Origin: Porticoccaceae bacterium | Lineage (GTDB): Bacteria > Pseudomonadota > Gammaproteobacteria > Pseudomonadales > Porticoccaceae | Assembly (NCBI GenBank): GCA_030741175.1 | Contig: JASLVT010000084.1 | Span: 1 to 6,214, forward strand | Direction: 5' to 3' | Length of the DNA: 6,214 bases | In this document: positions 1 through 5,838 of the stretch, piece by piece | Layout of the letters: each line of letters opens with the position of its first letter | Numbering within the stretch: the stretch's first letter is position 1 | Notes under the pieces: generated by a model | Seen by the model: the letters and a program-made list of their open reading frames with translations, nothing else | Database searches by the model: none | Told to the model about the DNA's origin: nothing | Translations under genes and position numbers: made by a program

Positions 1-1140
1 ATCAGCCATCAGGTTAATTTTTGACTGAAGATGCTCGGTAAATGTACCGATCGAATACTGACCCTCAGTTAACTGGATCTGTGCAGAAATACCATCGACA
101 ATCACCGTCACATTTTGATTATCAGTGTTGACCAAAAATGATTTACGCGGGTCGACACCCATCTGGTTACCTGTTACCACAGCAGGCGAGGACAACTGAC
201 CGCGCACTGCAGGTAGGTTATTAATTTGTGAGGTTTCCGCCTCTACTAAATGACCATCCGCCTCCATGCCTAAAAGAGCTTGAGCCATACTGGAAACATT
301 GGTGATCGCCAGACTTGATTCATCGCCAGTAGTACCCGAAGCAACAATGAATTTACCCTCGGTATAGCTGACTGAAATTCCATAGCGCTGATTATTTGGC
401 GTAGTGAAAGCAGTGCCGTTTGGTAAGACGTTTTTCAAAATTACATCTGACGCATCAGTATCAAGTGCCGGCAACAGCGTACCGTAAGATGCAATTGTGA
501 CTCCGTCTGCCTCTAAGGTTTGAGAGGCAACGCCAAACACACCATTGTTGGGCGTACCAGAAACACCAGAGCTAAGATAGAGATAATCACTCCCTCCATC
601 TGCCTGAAGGAATCTAAAGCCCTGGCTAGCAGCGTCGTAAGAGACTGAAATATCATCAAAATTACTGTCTGCGGCCAACGCAGCATTAAGCGCATAAGCC
701 AATGGCTCAGCGTTTACCTGTTCTGTAATATCTCCATTGCTAATAAGATTACTAATACTTAAGTCGATGTCATCAATCAGTACACCAGCTGAGGTGGTTC
801 TAGTTAACCTAAGTGGTTGGCTATCCGCGACAGAAAAGTCAAAAGACTTGCCATCACCAAAACGTTCATTAATTACGTTGGTGAGCTCAAACGCAATTTC
901 TGAGCCTGACAACTTTTGCGTCGAGCCCGCTAGATGCTCCAAGCCAATACTAATGGAAGCGGAATCATCAATACTCAGTTCAAACATATCCGATAGCGCC
1001 GCTCTGGTCATTGCAGCATCGGTAAAATCAATACCATCACTGTTATTGGTAAGATTGAGATCATCAATGTAGATCGAGTCCTCAGCCACAGCAAAGTTAA
1101 CACTGGCTGGCTGCGAGTCTGTAGGAGTCGACAGATTATC
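1..1140 (-). repeat. Expanded FlgE region with repeated IN-like modules (protein level)
   Basis: FlgE residues 288-667 look like repeats of a strand-helix-strand module resembling the flagellin/hook IN motif. Module 1, residues 340-400 (bases 802-984): FELSIDDSASISI, then a helix ELTNVINERF, then FDFSVADSQPLRL. Module 2, residues 406-466 (604-786): GVLIDDIDLSI, then LAYALNAALAA, then DDISVSYDAASQGFRFL. A half module, residues 542-553 (343-378), repeats ISVSY followed by EGKFIV. Module 4, from residue 631 (1-111): VTVIVDGISAQIQL, then a helix ending HLQSKIN, and runs off the window. The repeats are diverged and were aligned by eye. They are not DNA-level repeats. Confidence 0.55.
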
Positions 1141-2001
1141 AAATGAGTATTTCTTATACAGCGTACCCAAGGTAACCAGATACTTTTCACTTTCCGCACT
1201 GGTTTTCTGTAGCTCTAGAAGCTCTGACTGGGTTTTAACTTCACCGTATTTGTTAACAAAGTATTGGTCGCCAGCAGTATCCGATGCTTGAATCAATGCA
1301 GAGTCAACCGGCTGATCATCAATATAAACATAGGTCTGCCATTTGTTGAATGGCACATCCGCTGTCGCTTCAGCAGTTTTTACATAGTAGATGGTGGCCA
1401 GATGACTCGAACCCGAAGTACCGTAAACCGTCAACGATGTGGTTTTGTTATAGGTCTCTGGCTTAGCTGGATTAAATTGTTCTGTAATAGGTAATGCATC
1501 TGATGGCAGGTTAAGGCCCAACTCTACCTCAGTGGTAGGCAAGAACTCAGAAACCGTAGCGCGTGGAATGGCCAATGCACTCATTGGCTCACCGAAATCC
1601 GCTTTGTTGGTCGAATCCACCGGCAGCGCTTGCAACGCCTGACCGGCACTGTTCACCATCTGGTTTTGCTCGTTCAACATAAAGGCACCGTTACGGGTAT
1701 AAATCTTGGTGCCATCAGGAGATTCTAACGGGAAGAAACCATCACCAGTAATTGCTAGGTCCAGCGAGTTTGCAGAGAACTCAATGTTACCCTGACTGAA
1801 TTCCTGGCTCACTTCCTTCAGAGATACACCACGACCGATAACACTGGATGCTTTCTGTAGAGGAGATGTTGCGAAAATATCGCCAAAGTCAGCATCGGAA
1901 CGTTTAAAACCGGATGTACCCGAGTTGGCAATATTGTTTGAGGTCACAGATAGCTCTGTTGTCGCCGCGTTAAGACCTGTAAGTGAGGTATAAAATGACA
2001 T
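1..2001 (-). CDS. flgE: Flagellar hook protein FlgE, unusually long; 3' end outside the window
   Basis: FlgE polymerises into the curved hook that joins rod to filament. It is secreted through the flagellar type III apparatus and assembled under the FlgD cap. The frame stays open for 667 codons from the ATG at 2001 to base 1, so the C-terminus is missing. A good ribosome binding site (AAAGGAG, 2010-2016) lies 8 bases before the start. Typical rod/hook family landmarks are NIANSGTSGFK (residues 23-33), FSQGNIEFSANSLDLAITGD (68-87) followed by GFF, YTRNGAF (101-107) and a D2-type segment LTVYGTSGSSHLATIYYVKT (190-209) with NKWQTYVYIDD (219-229). From about residue 288 the sequence departs from ordinary FlgE and forms a long acidic insertion with IN-like repeats. 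Enterobacterial FlgE is about 400 residues in total, whereas here the conserved C-terminal helix has not been reached by residue 667. It follows flgD by 35 bases and is surely in the same operon. Confidence 0.95.
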   Translation of the reverse strand, partial: MSFYTSLTGLNAATTELSVTSNNIANSGTSGFKRSDADFGDIFATSPLQKASSVIGRGVSLKEVSQEFSQGNIEFSANSLDLAITGDGFFPLESPDGTKIYTRNGAFMLNEQNQMVNSAGQALQALPVDSTNKADFGEPMSALAIPRATVSEFLPTTEVELGLNLPSDALPITEQFNPAKPETYNKTTSLTVYGTSGSSHLATIYYVKTAEATADVPFNKWQTYVYIDDQPVDSALIQASDTAGDQYFVNKYGEVKTQSELLELQKTSAESEKYLVTLGTLYKKYSFDNLSTPTDSQPASVNFAVAEDSIYIDDLNLTNNSDGIDFTDAAMTRAALSDMFELSIDDSASISIGLEHLAGSTQKLSGSEIAFELTNVINERFGDGKSFDFSVADSQPLRLTRTTSAGVLIDDIDLSISNLISNGDITEQVNAEPLAYALNAALAADSNFDDISVSYDAASQGFRFLQADGGSDYLYLSSGVSGTPNNGVFGVASQTLEADGVTIASYGTLLPALDTDASDVILKNVLPNGTAFTTPNNQRYGISVSYTEGKFIVASGTTGDESSLAITNVSSMAQALLGMEADGHLVEAETSQINNLPAVRGQLSSPAVVTGNQMGVDPRKSFLVNTDNQNVTVIVDGISAQIQLTEGQYSIGTFTEHLQSKINLMAD

Positions 2002-2036
2002 TTGTTATTCTCCTTTGTACCTTTTAAATTCTGTAT

Positions 2037-2723
2037 TTAAATTCCAATTCGTTCGACTTCAGCTAAGGTGACGAAATCGCCATCGCCAACTTCAAGAGAT
2101 AATTCTTGTGCCTCTGGATCCCAGCTCACACTCTTCACCTGAGCCATGGTTGTCACCGGTGCGGGTTCAAGTTTGCCGTTGCGGACGATACTGGCGCTCA
2201 TCACATAGCTTCCATTGGCCGCGATTTCTCCCTCGCGGTTGTAGCCATTCCAATTCAAATCTAAGCGACCGGGTAACTGTGCCCCCTGTGTTTCACGAAA
2301 TACCAGATCGCCAGAGCTAGCATCGTAAACACTTAAAATTACTGACTCGGCACCGTTGGGTAGATCAATAGAACCCTGAGAAATTTGGCCATTACCACCG
2401 TCAAAATAGCCGCCTTTAACAGCCACTTTTTTGCCCACTAAATTGGCGCCAGTAAGCATTTGGTCTTGGCGCATGCCAGTCACCATGCTCTCAAGTGACG
2501 CCTGCATTCCTTTGATACCCTCTACGGAAGAGAATTGCGCCAACTGGGCGACAAAGGCCTCGTTATCCATCGGATCTAGGGGGTTTTGATTAGTTAATTG
2601 CGTGGTCAATAACGTCAAAAAAGCGTCGCGACCTAACTCATCCTCATTAGATAGCGCTGCAATTTGCTGATCCGCATATTGGTCAGTGGTTAAAAACGAG
2701 CTACTGGTTATATTGTCTACCAT
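2037..2723 (-). CDS. flgD: Flagellar hook-assembly (capping) protein FlgD
   Basis: FlgD is the scaffold that sits at the tip of the growing hook and guides FlgE insertion, then leaves when the hook is complete. The 228-residue length is normal. The conserved N-terminal core is clear: FLTLLTTQLTNQNPLDPMDN (residues 35-54) followed by AFVAQLAQFSSVEGI (56-70). A LVGKKV segment (95-100) begins the C-terminal half, which contains the FlgD-typical WNGYNREGEIAANGSY (158-173) of the FnIII-like domain. The final part (190-228), with VKSVSWDPEAQELSLEVGDG, completes the Tudor-like fold. The start at 2723 is supported by an AGGGA ribosome binding site (2732-2736) that overlaps the flgC stop codon, so the two genes are tightly packed and probably translationally coupled. 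Confidence 0.97.
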   Translation of the reverse strand: MVDNITSSSFLTTDQYADQQIAALSNEDELGRDAFLTLLTTQLTNQNPLDPMDNEAFVAQLAQFSSVEGIKGMQASLESMVTGMRQDQMLTGANLVGKKVAVKGGYFDGGNGQISQGSIDLPNGAESVILSVYDASSGDLVFRETQGAQLPGRLDLNWNGYNREGEIAANGSYVMSASIVRNGKLEPAPVTTMAQVKSVSWDPEAQELSLEVGDGDFVTLAEVERIGI

Positions 2724-2734
2724 GTAAATTGTCC

Positions 2735-3160
2735 CTACGCTTTGGTGATATCAAGGGTGCGCATCATTAATTCACGCGCGGTGTTAACCACTTCCACATT
2801 GTTCTGATAGCTTCTCGCCGAACCCATCATCTCTACCATTTCGGTGACTTCATTAACATTCGATTGATAGACAAAGCCATCTTTATCAGCTTTGGGGTTA
2901 CTGGGGTCGTGGATTTTAAGGTTGGGCGTGGTGTCATCGGCCATACCGATCACTCTGACACCGCCAACATATTGAGCACCCTGCGTTGTCATTTCTTTAT
3001 TGAGCAAAGTCTCAAATACTGGCCGCTTGGCTTTATAGGCTTCCTCTGCACTGGATGCTAGAGTACCGGTGTTGGCCATATTCGATGCAGTGGAGTTCAT
3101 GCGCACCAACTGTGCATTAAGAGCCGTTCCGGCGATGCCAAAAATATTATTAAAAGACAT
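2735..3160 (-). CDS. flgC: Flagellar basal-body rod protein FlgC
   Basis: FlgC is one of the proximal rod subunits that form the drive shaft across the periplasm. The 141-residue product has all family hallmarks: the N-terminal TASNMANTGT (residues 24-33), the EEAYKAKRPVFE segment (39-50), HDPSNPKADKDGFVY (84-98), and the conserved C-terminal helix with NVNEVTEMVEMMGSARSYQN (101-120) followed by NVEVVNTARELMMRTLDI. No signal peptide is present, as expected for a substrate of the flagellar type III exporter. An AGAGGAG ribosome binding site (3173-3179) lies inside the last codons of flgB. Only 6 bases separate the flgB stop from this ATG, so it is the second gene of the operon. Confidence 0.97.
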   Translation of the reverse strand: MSFNNIFGIAGTALNAQLVRMNSTASNMANTGTLASSAEEAYKAKRPVFETLLNKEMTTQGAQYVGGVRVIGMADDTTPNLKIHDPSNPKADKDGFVYQSNVNEVTEMVEMMGSARSYQNNVEVVNTARELMMRTLDITKA

Positions 3161-3166
3161 AGTCTA

Positions 3167-3547
3167 CTAATCTCCTCTGAGCGCTTTGCGAATACCGCTT
3201 ATATCGCCTTCGATAAATCTCAAGGTGGCTTGATACTGTGCAGCCGCTTTACCGTACTTCGCTTGCTCAACACTCAGTTCAACGGTGTTGCCATCCAGAG
3301 ATGTGTTAAAAGGCACGCTGTAAAGCAAATGGCCCTGTTTTCCCAGAGCGGGCGATTTCATATGGCCGTCTTGGGTGGTACTCAAAATCTGCTGGGCATC
3401 GTTAAGTACTGACTTAAAGTCAATATCCCGCGCCTTGTAATGCGGCGTGTCGACATTAGCGATGTTGCTGGCAATCACTTCCAAACGCTGCGCACGCAAA
3501 TCAAGGGCGCGTTCGTGAATGCCAAAAGCTGTATCAAACAAATTCAT
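3167..3547 (-). CDS. flgB: Flagellar basal-body rod protein FlgB
   Basis: FlgB is a proximal rod subunit, close to the MS-ring end. The 126-residue length is usual for the family. The signature SNIANVDTPHYKARDIDF spans residues 27-44, and the C-terminal helix region NTVELSVEQAKYGKAAAQYQ (87-106) followed by ATLRFI is typical. It is the first gene of the minus-strand rod/hook operon. The ATG at 3547 is preceded by a modest CAGGG ribosome binding site about 5 bases away, and the sigma-54 promoter lies at 3625-3640. No signal peptide is seen, consistent with type III export. Confidence 0.97.
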   Translation of the reverse strand: MNLFDTAFGIHERALDLRAQRLEVIASNIANVDTPHYKARDIDFKSVLNDAQQILSTTQDGHMKSPALGKQGHLLYSVPFNTSLDGNTVELSVEQAKYGKAAAQYQATLRFIEGDISGIRKALRGD

Positions 3548-3624
3548 ATCTACCCTGCTAAAGTTTTTTCATCATCTGTCGATTGCTTAACTGTCGGAAA
3601 ACAATCCTCTCCAACCCAATTCAA

Positions 3625-3640
3625 TGCAAAACAGATGCCA
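3625..3640 (-). promoter_or_regulatory. Sigma-54 (RpoN) promoter of the flgBCDE operon
   Basis: Read on the minus strand the sequence is TGGCATCTGTTTTGCA. This matches the sigma-54 pattern TGGCA-C-N5-TTGCW at all but one position and has the required 12-base step between the GG (-24) and GC (-12) elements. Transcription would start near 3614, giving a leader of about 66 bases before the flgB ATG. In Pseudomonas-type cascades flgBCDE is a sigma-54 operon that needs an enhancer-binding activator of the FleR/FlrC type. No activator site was identified here. Confidence 0.8.
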
Positions 3641-3726
3641 AGTTAGTGGGCAATGCCACATTTAAAGAATAAAGAGCATTAAAATCAGCCACTTAAGGAA
3701 ATTTTGGCTTTTGCCTATCGTAGTGA

Positions 3727-3768
3727 TTGCCGCTTTTGTGGCAGGTTTTTGCCGCTGGCCATTGCCAC
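3727..3768. repeat. TTGCCGCT direct repeat with flanking GTGGCA/TGCCAC inverted repeat
   Basis: Two exact copies of TTGCCGCT start at 3727 and 3749, 22 bases apart and so roughly on the same face of the helix. GTGGCA (3738-3743) and TGCCAC (3763-3768) form an inverted repeat with a 19-base interval. The position, just before the likely flgA start, would suit an operator or activator site, but no specific regulator can be assigned. Confidence 0.3.
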
Positions 3769-3813
3769 TATGTCGGTATTGCGTCAGCGTATTTTGTGGC
3801 CCATACTCGCGTC

Positions 3814-4902
3814 ATGATTAATCTCATATCGATAATTTGGCTGGCGCTTTTCAGCCATCATTTGTTTGCGCAAGCGACCATCCAGAGCAATGCCCAACTC
3901 GATCTCAACAAACAAATACTGATTGAGCGCGCTCAAATTTGGGTGGCCGAGCAACAGCAGATTGATGTCGAGCAGGTAGAAATTGTCGCGTTAGATCGAC
4001 GCCTGAAAGTACCTAGCTGCGATAGTCCTCATCGCTTCAGCTTCCCCTTTACCAGCAGTCAAAAAACATTATTGGTGCAATGTCCAGACAATGATTGGCG
4101 TGTGTTTATTCGGGTCAAAACGCAAGCGCAGATGGAGGGGTTTGTATACCGCAGGGATATGCAAGCTCAAGAACCTTTGCGAGAAGATGATATTGTCAAA
4201 ACAACCATCAAAGGCACTAGCAGCGGGCTGATGCAAGGGCTGGAGAATTTGGCTACTGGCACCGATAGCTACAACTTAACAATGGCAGTAAAGGCAGGCG
4301 AGGCGGTTGCAAAACGGCACCTGGTTAAGAGTACCGTCGTTTTTCGTCTTAACCGCGCAATACTGGCTGGCGAGCCCATTCGCTATGCTGATGTCAGCCC
4401 AATTCCTGTCGGACTCTCCTCAACCGCCATCGACCAGCGCTTCCCGCGACGTTTACTGAAACAGGCTATTGCGGTAAGGGACTTAAACGCTGGAGACAGA
4501 TTATCCCGTCGTGATTTCAAAGTGAAAAATCGTGCGATGAGGACTACCACTAATATAAGCCGAGGACAGAAATTAAACGCCGAAAATACGCAGTTAGAGA
4601 CGTTTTACGGCAAGCTGCCGAAAGATGCACTGTTATCAACCCAAGATATCGTGCAGATGGAAGCCATACGAGGAATCAGGTCGGGACAGGTACTCAGACT
4701 TTCAGATGTCAGGCCAGCGGCGATGATTAATAAAGGCGATAATGTCATTTTAACCGTGGGATCGGGACTGCTGTCTATTAGTGTTACCATGACAGCATTG
4801 GAAAATGGTAAAATGGATCAACAAATAGCGCTACTGAATCCCGAATCGGGGGAAACAGTGCGTGCATTGGTCACTGGACCGGGCCAAGCTAGCGGTTTGT
4901 AG
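3814..4902 (+). CDS. flgA: Flagellar P-ring assembly chaperone FlgA, extended form with repeated SAF-like units
   Basis: FlgA is a periplasmic chaperone needed for P-ring (FlgI) assembly around the rod. From the ATG at 3814 the product has 362 residues. It starts with a hydrophobic signal peptide (MINLISIIWLALFSHHLFAQ, cleavage likely near residue 20). The FlgA N-terminal domain follows (about 30-105), with C69 and C90 as in the family and the DWRVFIRV strand (94-101). Three SAF-like units come next (about 108-173, 177-236, 243-299), then the usual C-terminal domain: INKGDNVIL (305-313), TALENG (327-332), LLNPESGETVRALV (340-353). Ordinary FlgA has one SAF unit and about 220-250 residues. The open frame begins at TTG 3727. 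GTG 3796 is another possible start, adding an arginine to the signal peptide n-region. None of the three starts has a clear ribosome binding site. The gene is divergent from flgB and lies upstream of flgM. Confidence 0.92.
   Translation: MINLISIIWLALFSHHLFAQATIQSNAQLDLNKQILIERAQIWVAEQQQIDVEQVEIVALDRRLKVPSCDSPHRFSFPFTSSQKTLLVQCPDNDWRVFIRVKTQAQMEGFVYRRDMQAQEPLREDDIVKTTIKGTSSGLMQGLENLATGTDSYNLTMAVKAGEAVAKRHLVKSTVVFRLNRAILAGEPIRYADVSPIPVGLSSTAIDQRFPRRLLKQAIAVRDLNAGDRLSRRDFKVKNRAMRTTTNISRGQKLNAENTQLETFYGKLPKDALLSTQDIVQMEAIRGIRSGQVLRLSDVRPAAMINKGDNVILTVGSGLLSISVTMTALENGKMDQQIALLNPESGETVRALVTGPGQASGL
4135..4710 (+). repeat. Three successive SAF-like units inside FlgA (protein level)
   Basis: Each unit of about 60 residues has an early motif of the form (G/x)-(Q/E)-x-(L/I)-x-x-x-(D/N) and a later basic strand followed by G-(E/D/Q)-x-(L/V)-x-x-x-x-(L/F/V). 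Unit A, residues 108-173: QEPLREDDI, then MAVKAGEAVAKRHLV. Unit B, 177-236: AGEPIRYADV, then AVRDLNAGDRLSRRDF. Unit C, 243-299: RGQKLNAENT, then IRGIRSGQVLRLSDV. Unit C, directly followed by the C-terminal domain, corresponds to the single unit of normal FlgA. A and B are extra. The alignment was made by eye. Confidence 0.55.
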
Positions 4903-4918
4903 GGATGTTGAGGCAACG

Positions 4919-4953
4919 TAGAATTATTTACAAAATAAGTAAAATTAATTCTA
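4919..4953. repeat. AT-rich inverted repeat after flgA, touching the flgM -35 element
   Basis: TAGAATTA (4919-4926) is perfectly complementary to TAATTCTA (4946-4953). Inside it TTTAC pairs with GTAAA across a 7-base loop (AAAATAA), with a 2-base bulge between the two helices. It begins 17 bases after the flgA stop. The stem is almost entirely A/T with no following T-run, so it is not a classical terminator. Its right arm overlaps the first two bases of the proposed sigma-28 -35 element, so an operator role is possible. Confidence 0.4.
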
Positions 4954-4978
4954 TAGAAATTCTTAATGCTGTCGATAT
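4952..4978 (+). promoter_or_regulatory. Probable sigma-28 (FliA) promoter of flgM
   Basis: TATA (4952-4955), a 15-base spacer and GTCGATAT (4971-4978) resemble the sigma-28 pattern TAAA-N15-GCCGATAA, with one mismatch in the -35 element and two in the -10 element. Transcription would start near 4985, about 40 bases before the flgM ATG. FliA control of flgM is well established in gammaproteobacteria and forms the feedback loop in which FlgM limits its own sigma factor. Confidence 0.6.
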
Positions 4979-5001
4979 ACTGAGAAGACAGAGAAGTATT
5001 T

Positions 5002-5020
5002 AGGCAAAACGCCTGAGGGA
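5002..5020 (+). promoter_or_regulatory. flgM ribosome binding site with small adjacent hairpin
   Basis: The Shine-Dalgarno sequence GAGGGA (5015-5020) sits 6 bases before the flgM ATG and fixes the start. Immediately upstream AGGC (5002-5005) and GCCT (5011-5014) can form a 4-bp stem with a 5-base loop. The site is strong and the stem is short, so any effect on translation is speculative. Confidence 0.5.
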
Positions 5021-5026
5021 AAGCAT

Positions 5027-5320
5027 ATGACAGATCCTATTTCACAACTTGGCAGAGCGTCGGTTCAGATGAACCCCAATGCTGATCAGGTCAAAAATAA
5101 GAAGGCAGACGCCGCGGACGCCAACAAAGTTGCGCCTAAACCGCAGCAGGACGAGGTTGTACTGAGTGAGGCTGCAGAGATCGCGCTGGCCGAAGCAGAT
5201 TTCGATAGTGAAAAAGTAGCGCGTATCAAGCAGGCAATTGAAGAAGGTAACTACCCTCTGGATGCCAAGCGTATTGCTGAGAGCTTCGTTTCTCTGGAGA
5301 AAATGATAGGCGGAAAATAG
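5027..5320 (+). CDS. flgM: Anti-sigma-28 factor FlgM
   Basis: FlgM binds sigma-28 (FliA) and holds late flagellar genes off until the hook is finished. It is then secreted through the completed hook-basal body. The 97-residue product has a disordered, polar N-terminal half and the conserved sigma-binding C-terminal half: VVLSEAAEIA (residues 44-53), then SEKVARIKQAIEEGNYPLDA (61-80) with KRIAESFV. There is no signal peptide, as expected for a type III export substrate. It lies 124 bases after flgA behind its own probable sigma-28 promoter, has a strong ribosome binding site, and is followed by flgN. Confidence 0.96.
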   Translation: MTDPISQLGRASVQMNPNADQVKNKKADAADANKVAPKPQQDEVVLSEAAEIALAEADFDSEKVARIKQAIEEGNYPLDAKRIAESFVSLEKMIGGK

Positions 5321-5329
5321 AGTAATGCC

Positions 5330-5353
5330 AGCGTGAATTGCATCATTCGCGCT
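5330..5353 (+). terminator. Hairpin between flgM and flgN, possible weak terminator or processing signal
   Basis: AGCGTGAAT (5330-5338) can pair with ATTCGCGCT (5345-5353) over a 6-base loop, giving nine pairs including one G-U. It is followed by ATCTTGTTTC, an interrupted T-rich stretch. It starts 10 bases after the flgM stop and lies upstream of flgN. It could attenuate flgN relative to flgM or stabilise the flgM end of the transcript. Because the T-run is broken, full termination is doubtful. Confidence 0.35.
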
Positions 5354-5387
5354 ATCTTGTTTCATCGATAAGTTGTATCTTGGTGCT

Positions 5388-5819
5388 ATGGATAACTTAG
5401 AAAAAGAATACTTCTCTCAGGTGTTACACAAAGCCCAAGCACTCAAGACCGTGCTTGAAGCCGAGTTCGAAGCACTGAAGCAGCAAGATCTCAGTAATTT
5501 CGACACATTGCAGCAACAAAAACTCGATATTTTGACCTTCCTTGGCGATCAGGACCTTTTCGAGCGCGTCAAACAATATAATGAGGATCCGCAGACGGCG
5601 AGTAATACATTAGAGCTTTGGGATGACGTTATGGGACTCATTGCTACCTGCAAAGATCTACATCGTCGCAATGAAGTTTTGATTACCCGCAAACTAGACG
5701 CCATTCGCGGTGCGCTACAGACCATCCAGTCCCCAGACCCGCAGAGCTCAGTAGAAGTCTACGATCGTTTGGGTAAACTGCGTTCGAACCGTGGCCGCCA
5801 GACCATGGGTGACGCCTAG
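5388..5819 (+). CDS. flgN: Flagellar export chaperone FlgN (for FlgK and FlgL)
   Basis: FlgN is a small cytoplasmic chaperone that binds the hook-filament junction proteins FlgK and FlgL and delivers them to the export gate. The 143-residue product is predicted to be almost wholly helical and glutamine/leucine rich. It contains a CKDLHRRNEVLITRKLDAIR segment (residues 88-107) that fits the FlgN family, and a C-terminal VYDRLGKLRSNRGRQTMGDA (124-143) of the type that contacts FlgK/FlgL in known FlgN proteins. Its place directly after flgM supports the call, since flgMN is the standard pair. I chose ATG 5388; an in-frame TTG at 5373 would add five residues. Neither start has a clear Shine-Dalgarno sequence. 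The gene runs convergently toward the flhX-type gene with 19 bases between the stops. Confidence 0.9.
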   Translation: MDNLEKEYFSQVLHKAQALKTVLEAEFEALKQQDLSNFDTLQQQKLDILTFLGDQDLFERVKQYNEDPQTASNTLELWDDVMGLIATCKDLHRRNEVLITRKLDAIRGALQTIQSPDPQSSVEVYDRLGKLRSNRGRQTMGDA

Positions 5820-5838
5820 AGCATCAACACTTGGTGAC

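Larger units (their letters stand above)
3548..3813. other. Divergent intergenic region between flgB and flgA
   Basis: This stretch of about 265 bases separates the divergent flgB and flgA genes and contains no convincing gene. It holds the flgB sigma-54 promoter (3625-3640). On the flgA side it has an AT-rich patch (about 3660-3685), four TTGCC copies (3711, 3727, 3749, 3762), a direct repeat TTGCCGCT (3727-3734 and 3749-3756) and an inverted repeat GTGGCA/TGCCAC (3738-3743 and 3763-3768). A sigma-54-like string TGGCAGGTTTTTGCC begins at 3739, but its -24/-12 spacing is one base short. The flgA promoter is therefore unassigned. Confidence 0.6.

Noticed and set aside
737..1072. Plus-strand open frame of 111 codons
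   Set aside because: It lies antisense within flgE, has no recognisable domain and no ribosome binding context. It is a shadow of the hook gene.
1264..1494. Plus-strand open frame of 76 codons
   Set aside because: Fully antisense to the conserved D2-type part of flgE, with no family resemblance.
3440..3646. Plus-strand open frame covering the flgB start and the intergenic region
   Set aside because: It is mostly antisense to flgB and crosses the sigma-54 promoter. The sequence looks random.
3739..3753. Sigma-54-like TGGCAGGTTTTTGCC upstream of flgA
   Set aside because: The distance between GG and GC is one base shorter than sigma-54 normally tolerates, so it is not called as a promoter.
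5042..5365. Minus-strand open frame of 107 codons
   Set aside because: Antisense to almost all of flgM, whose family match is unmistakable.
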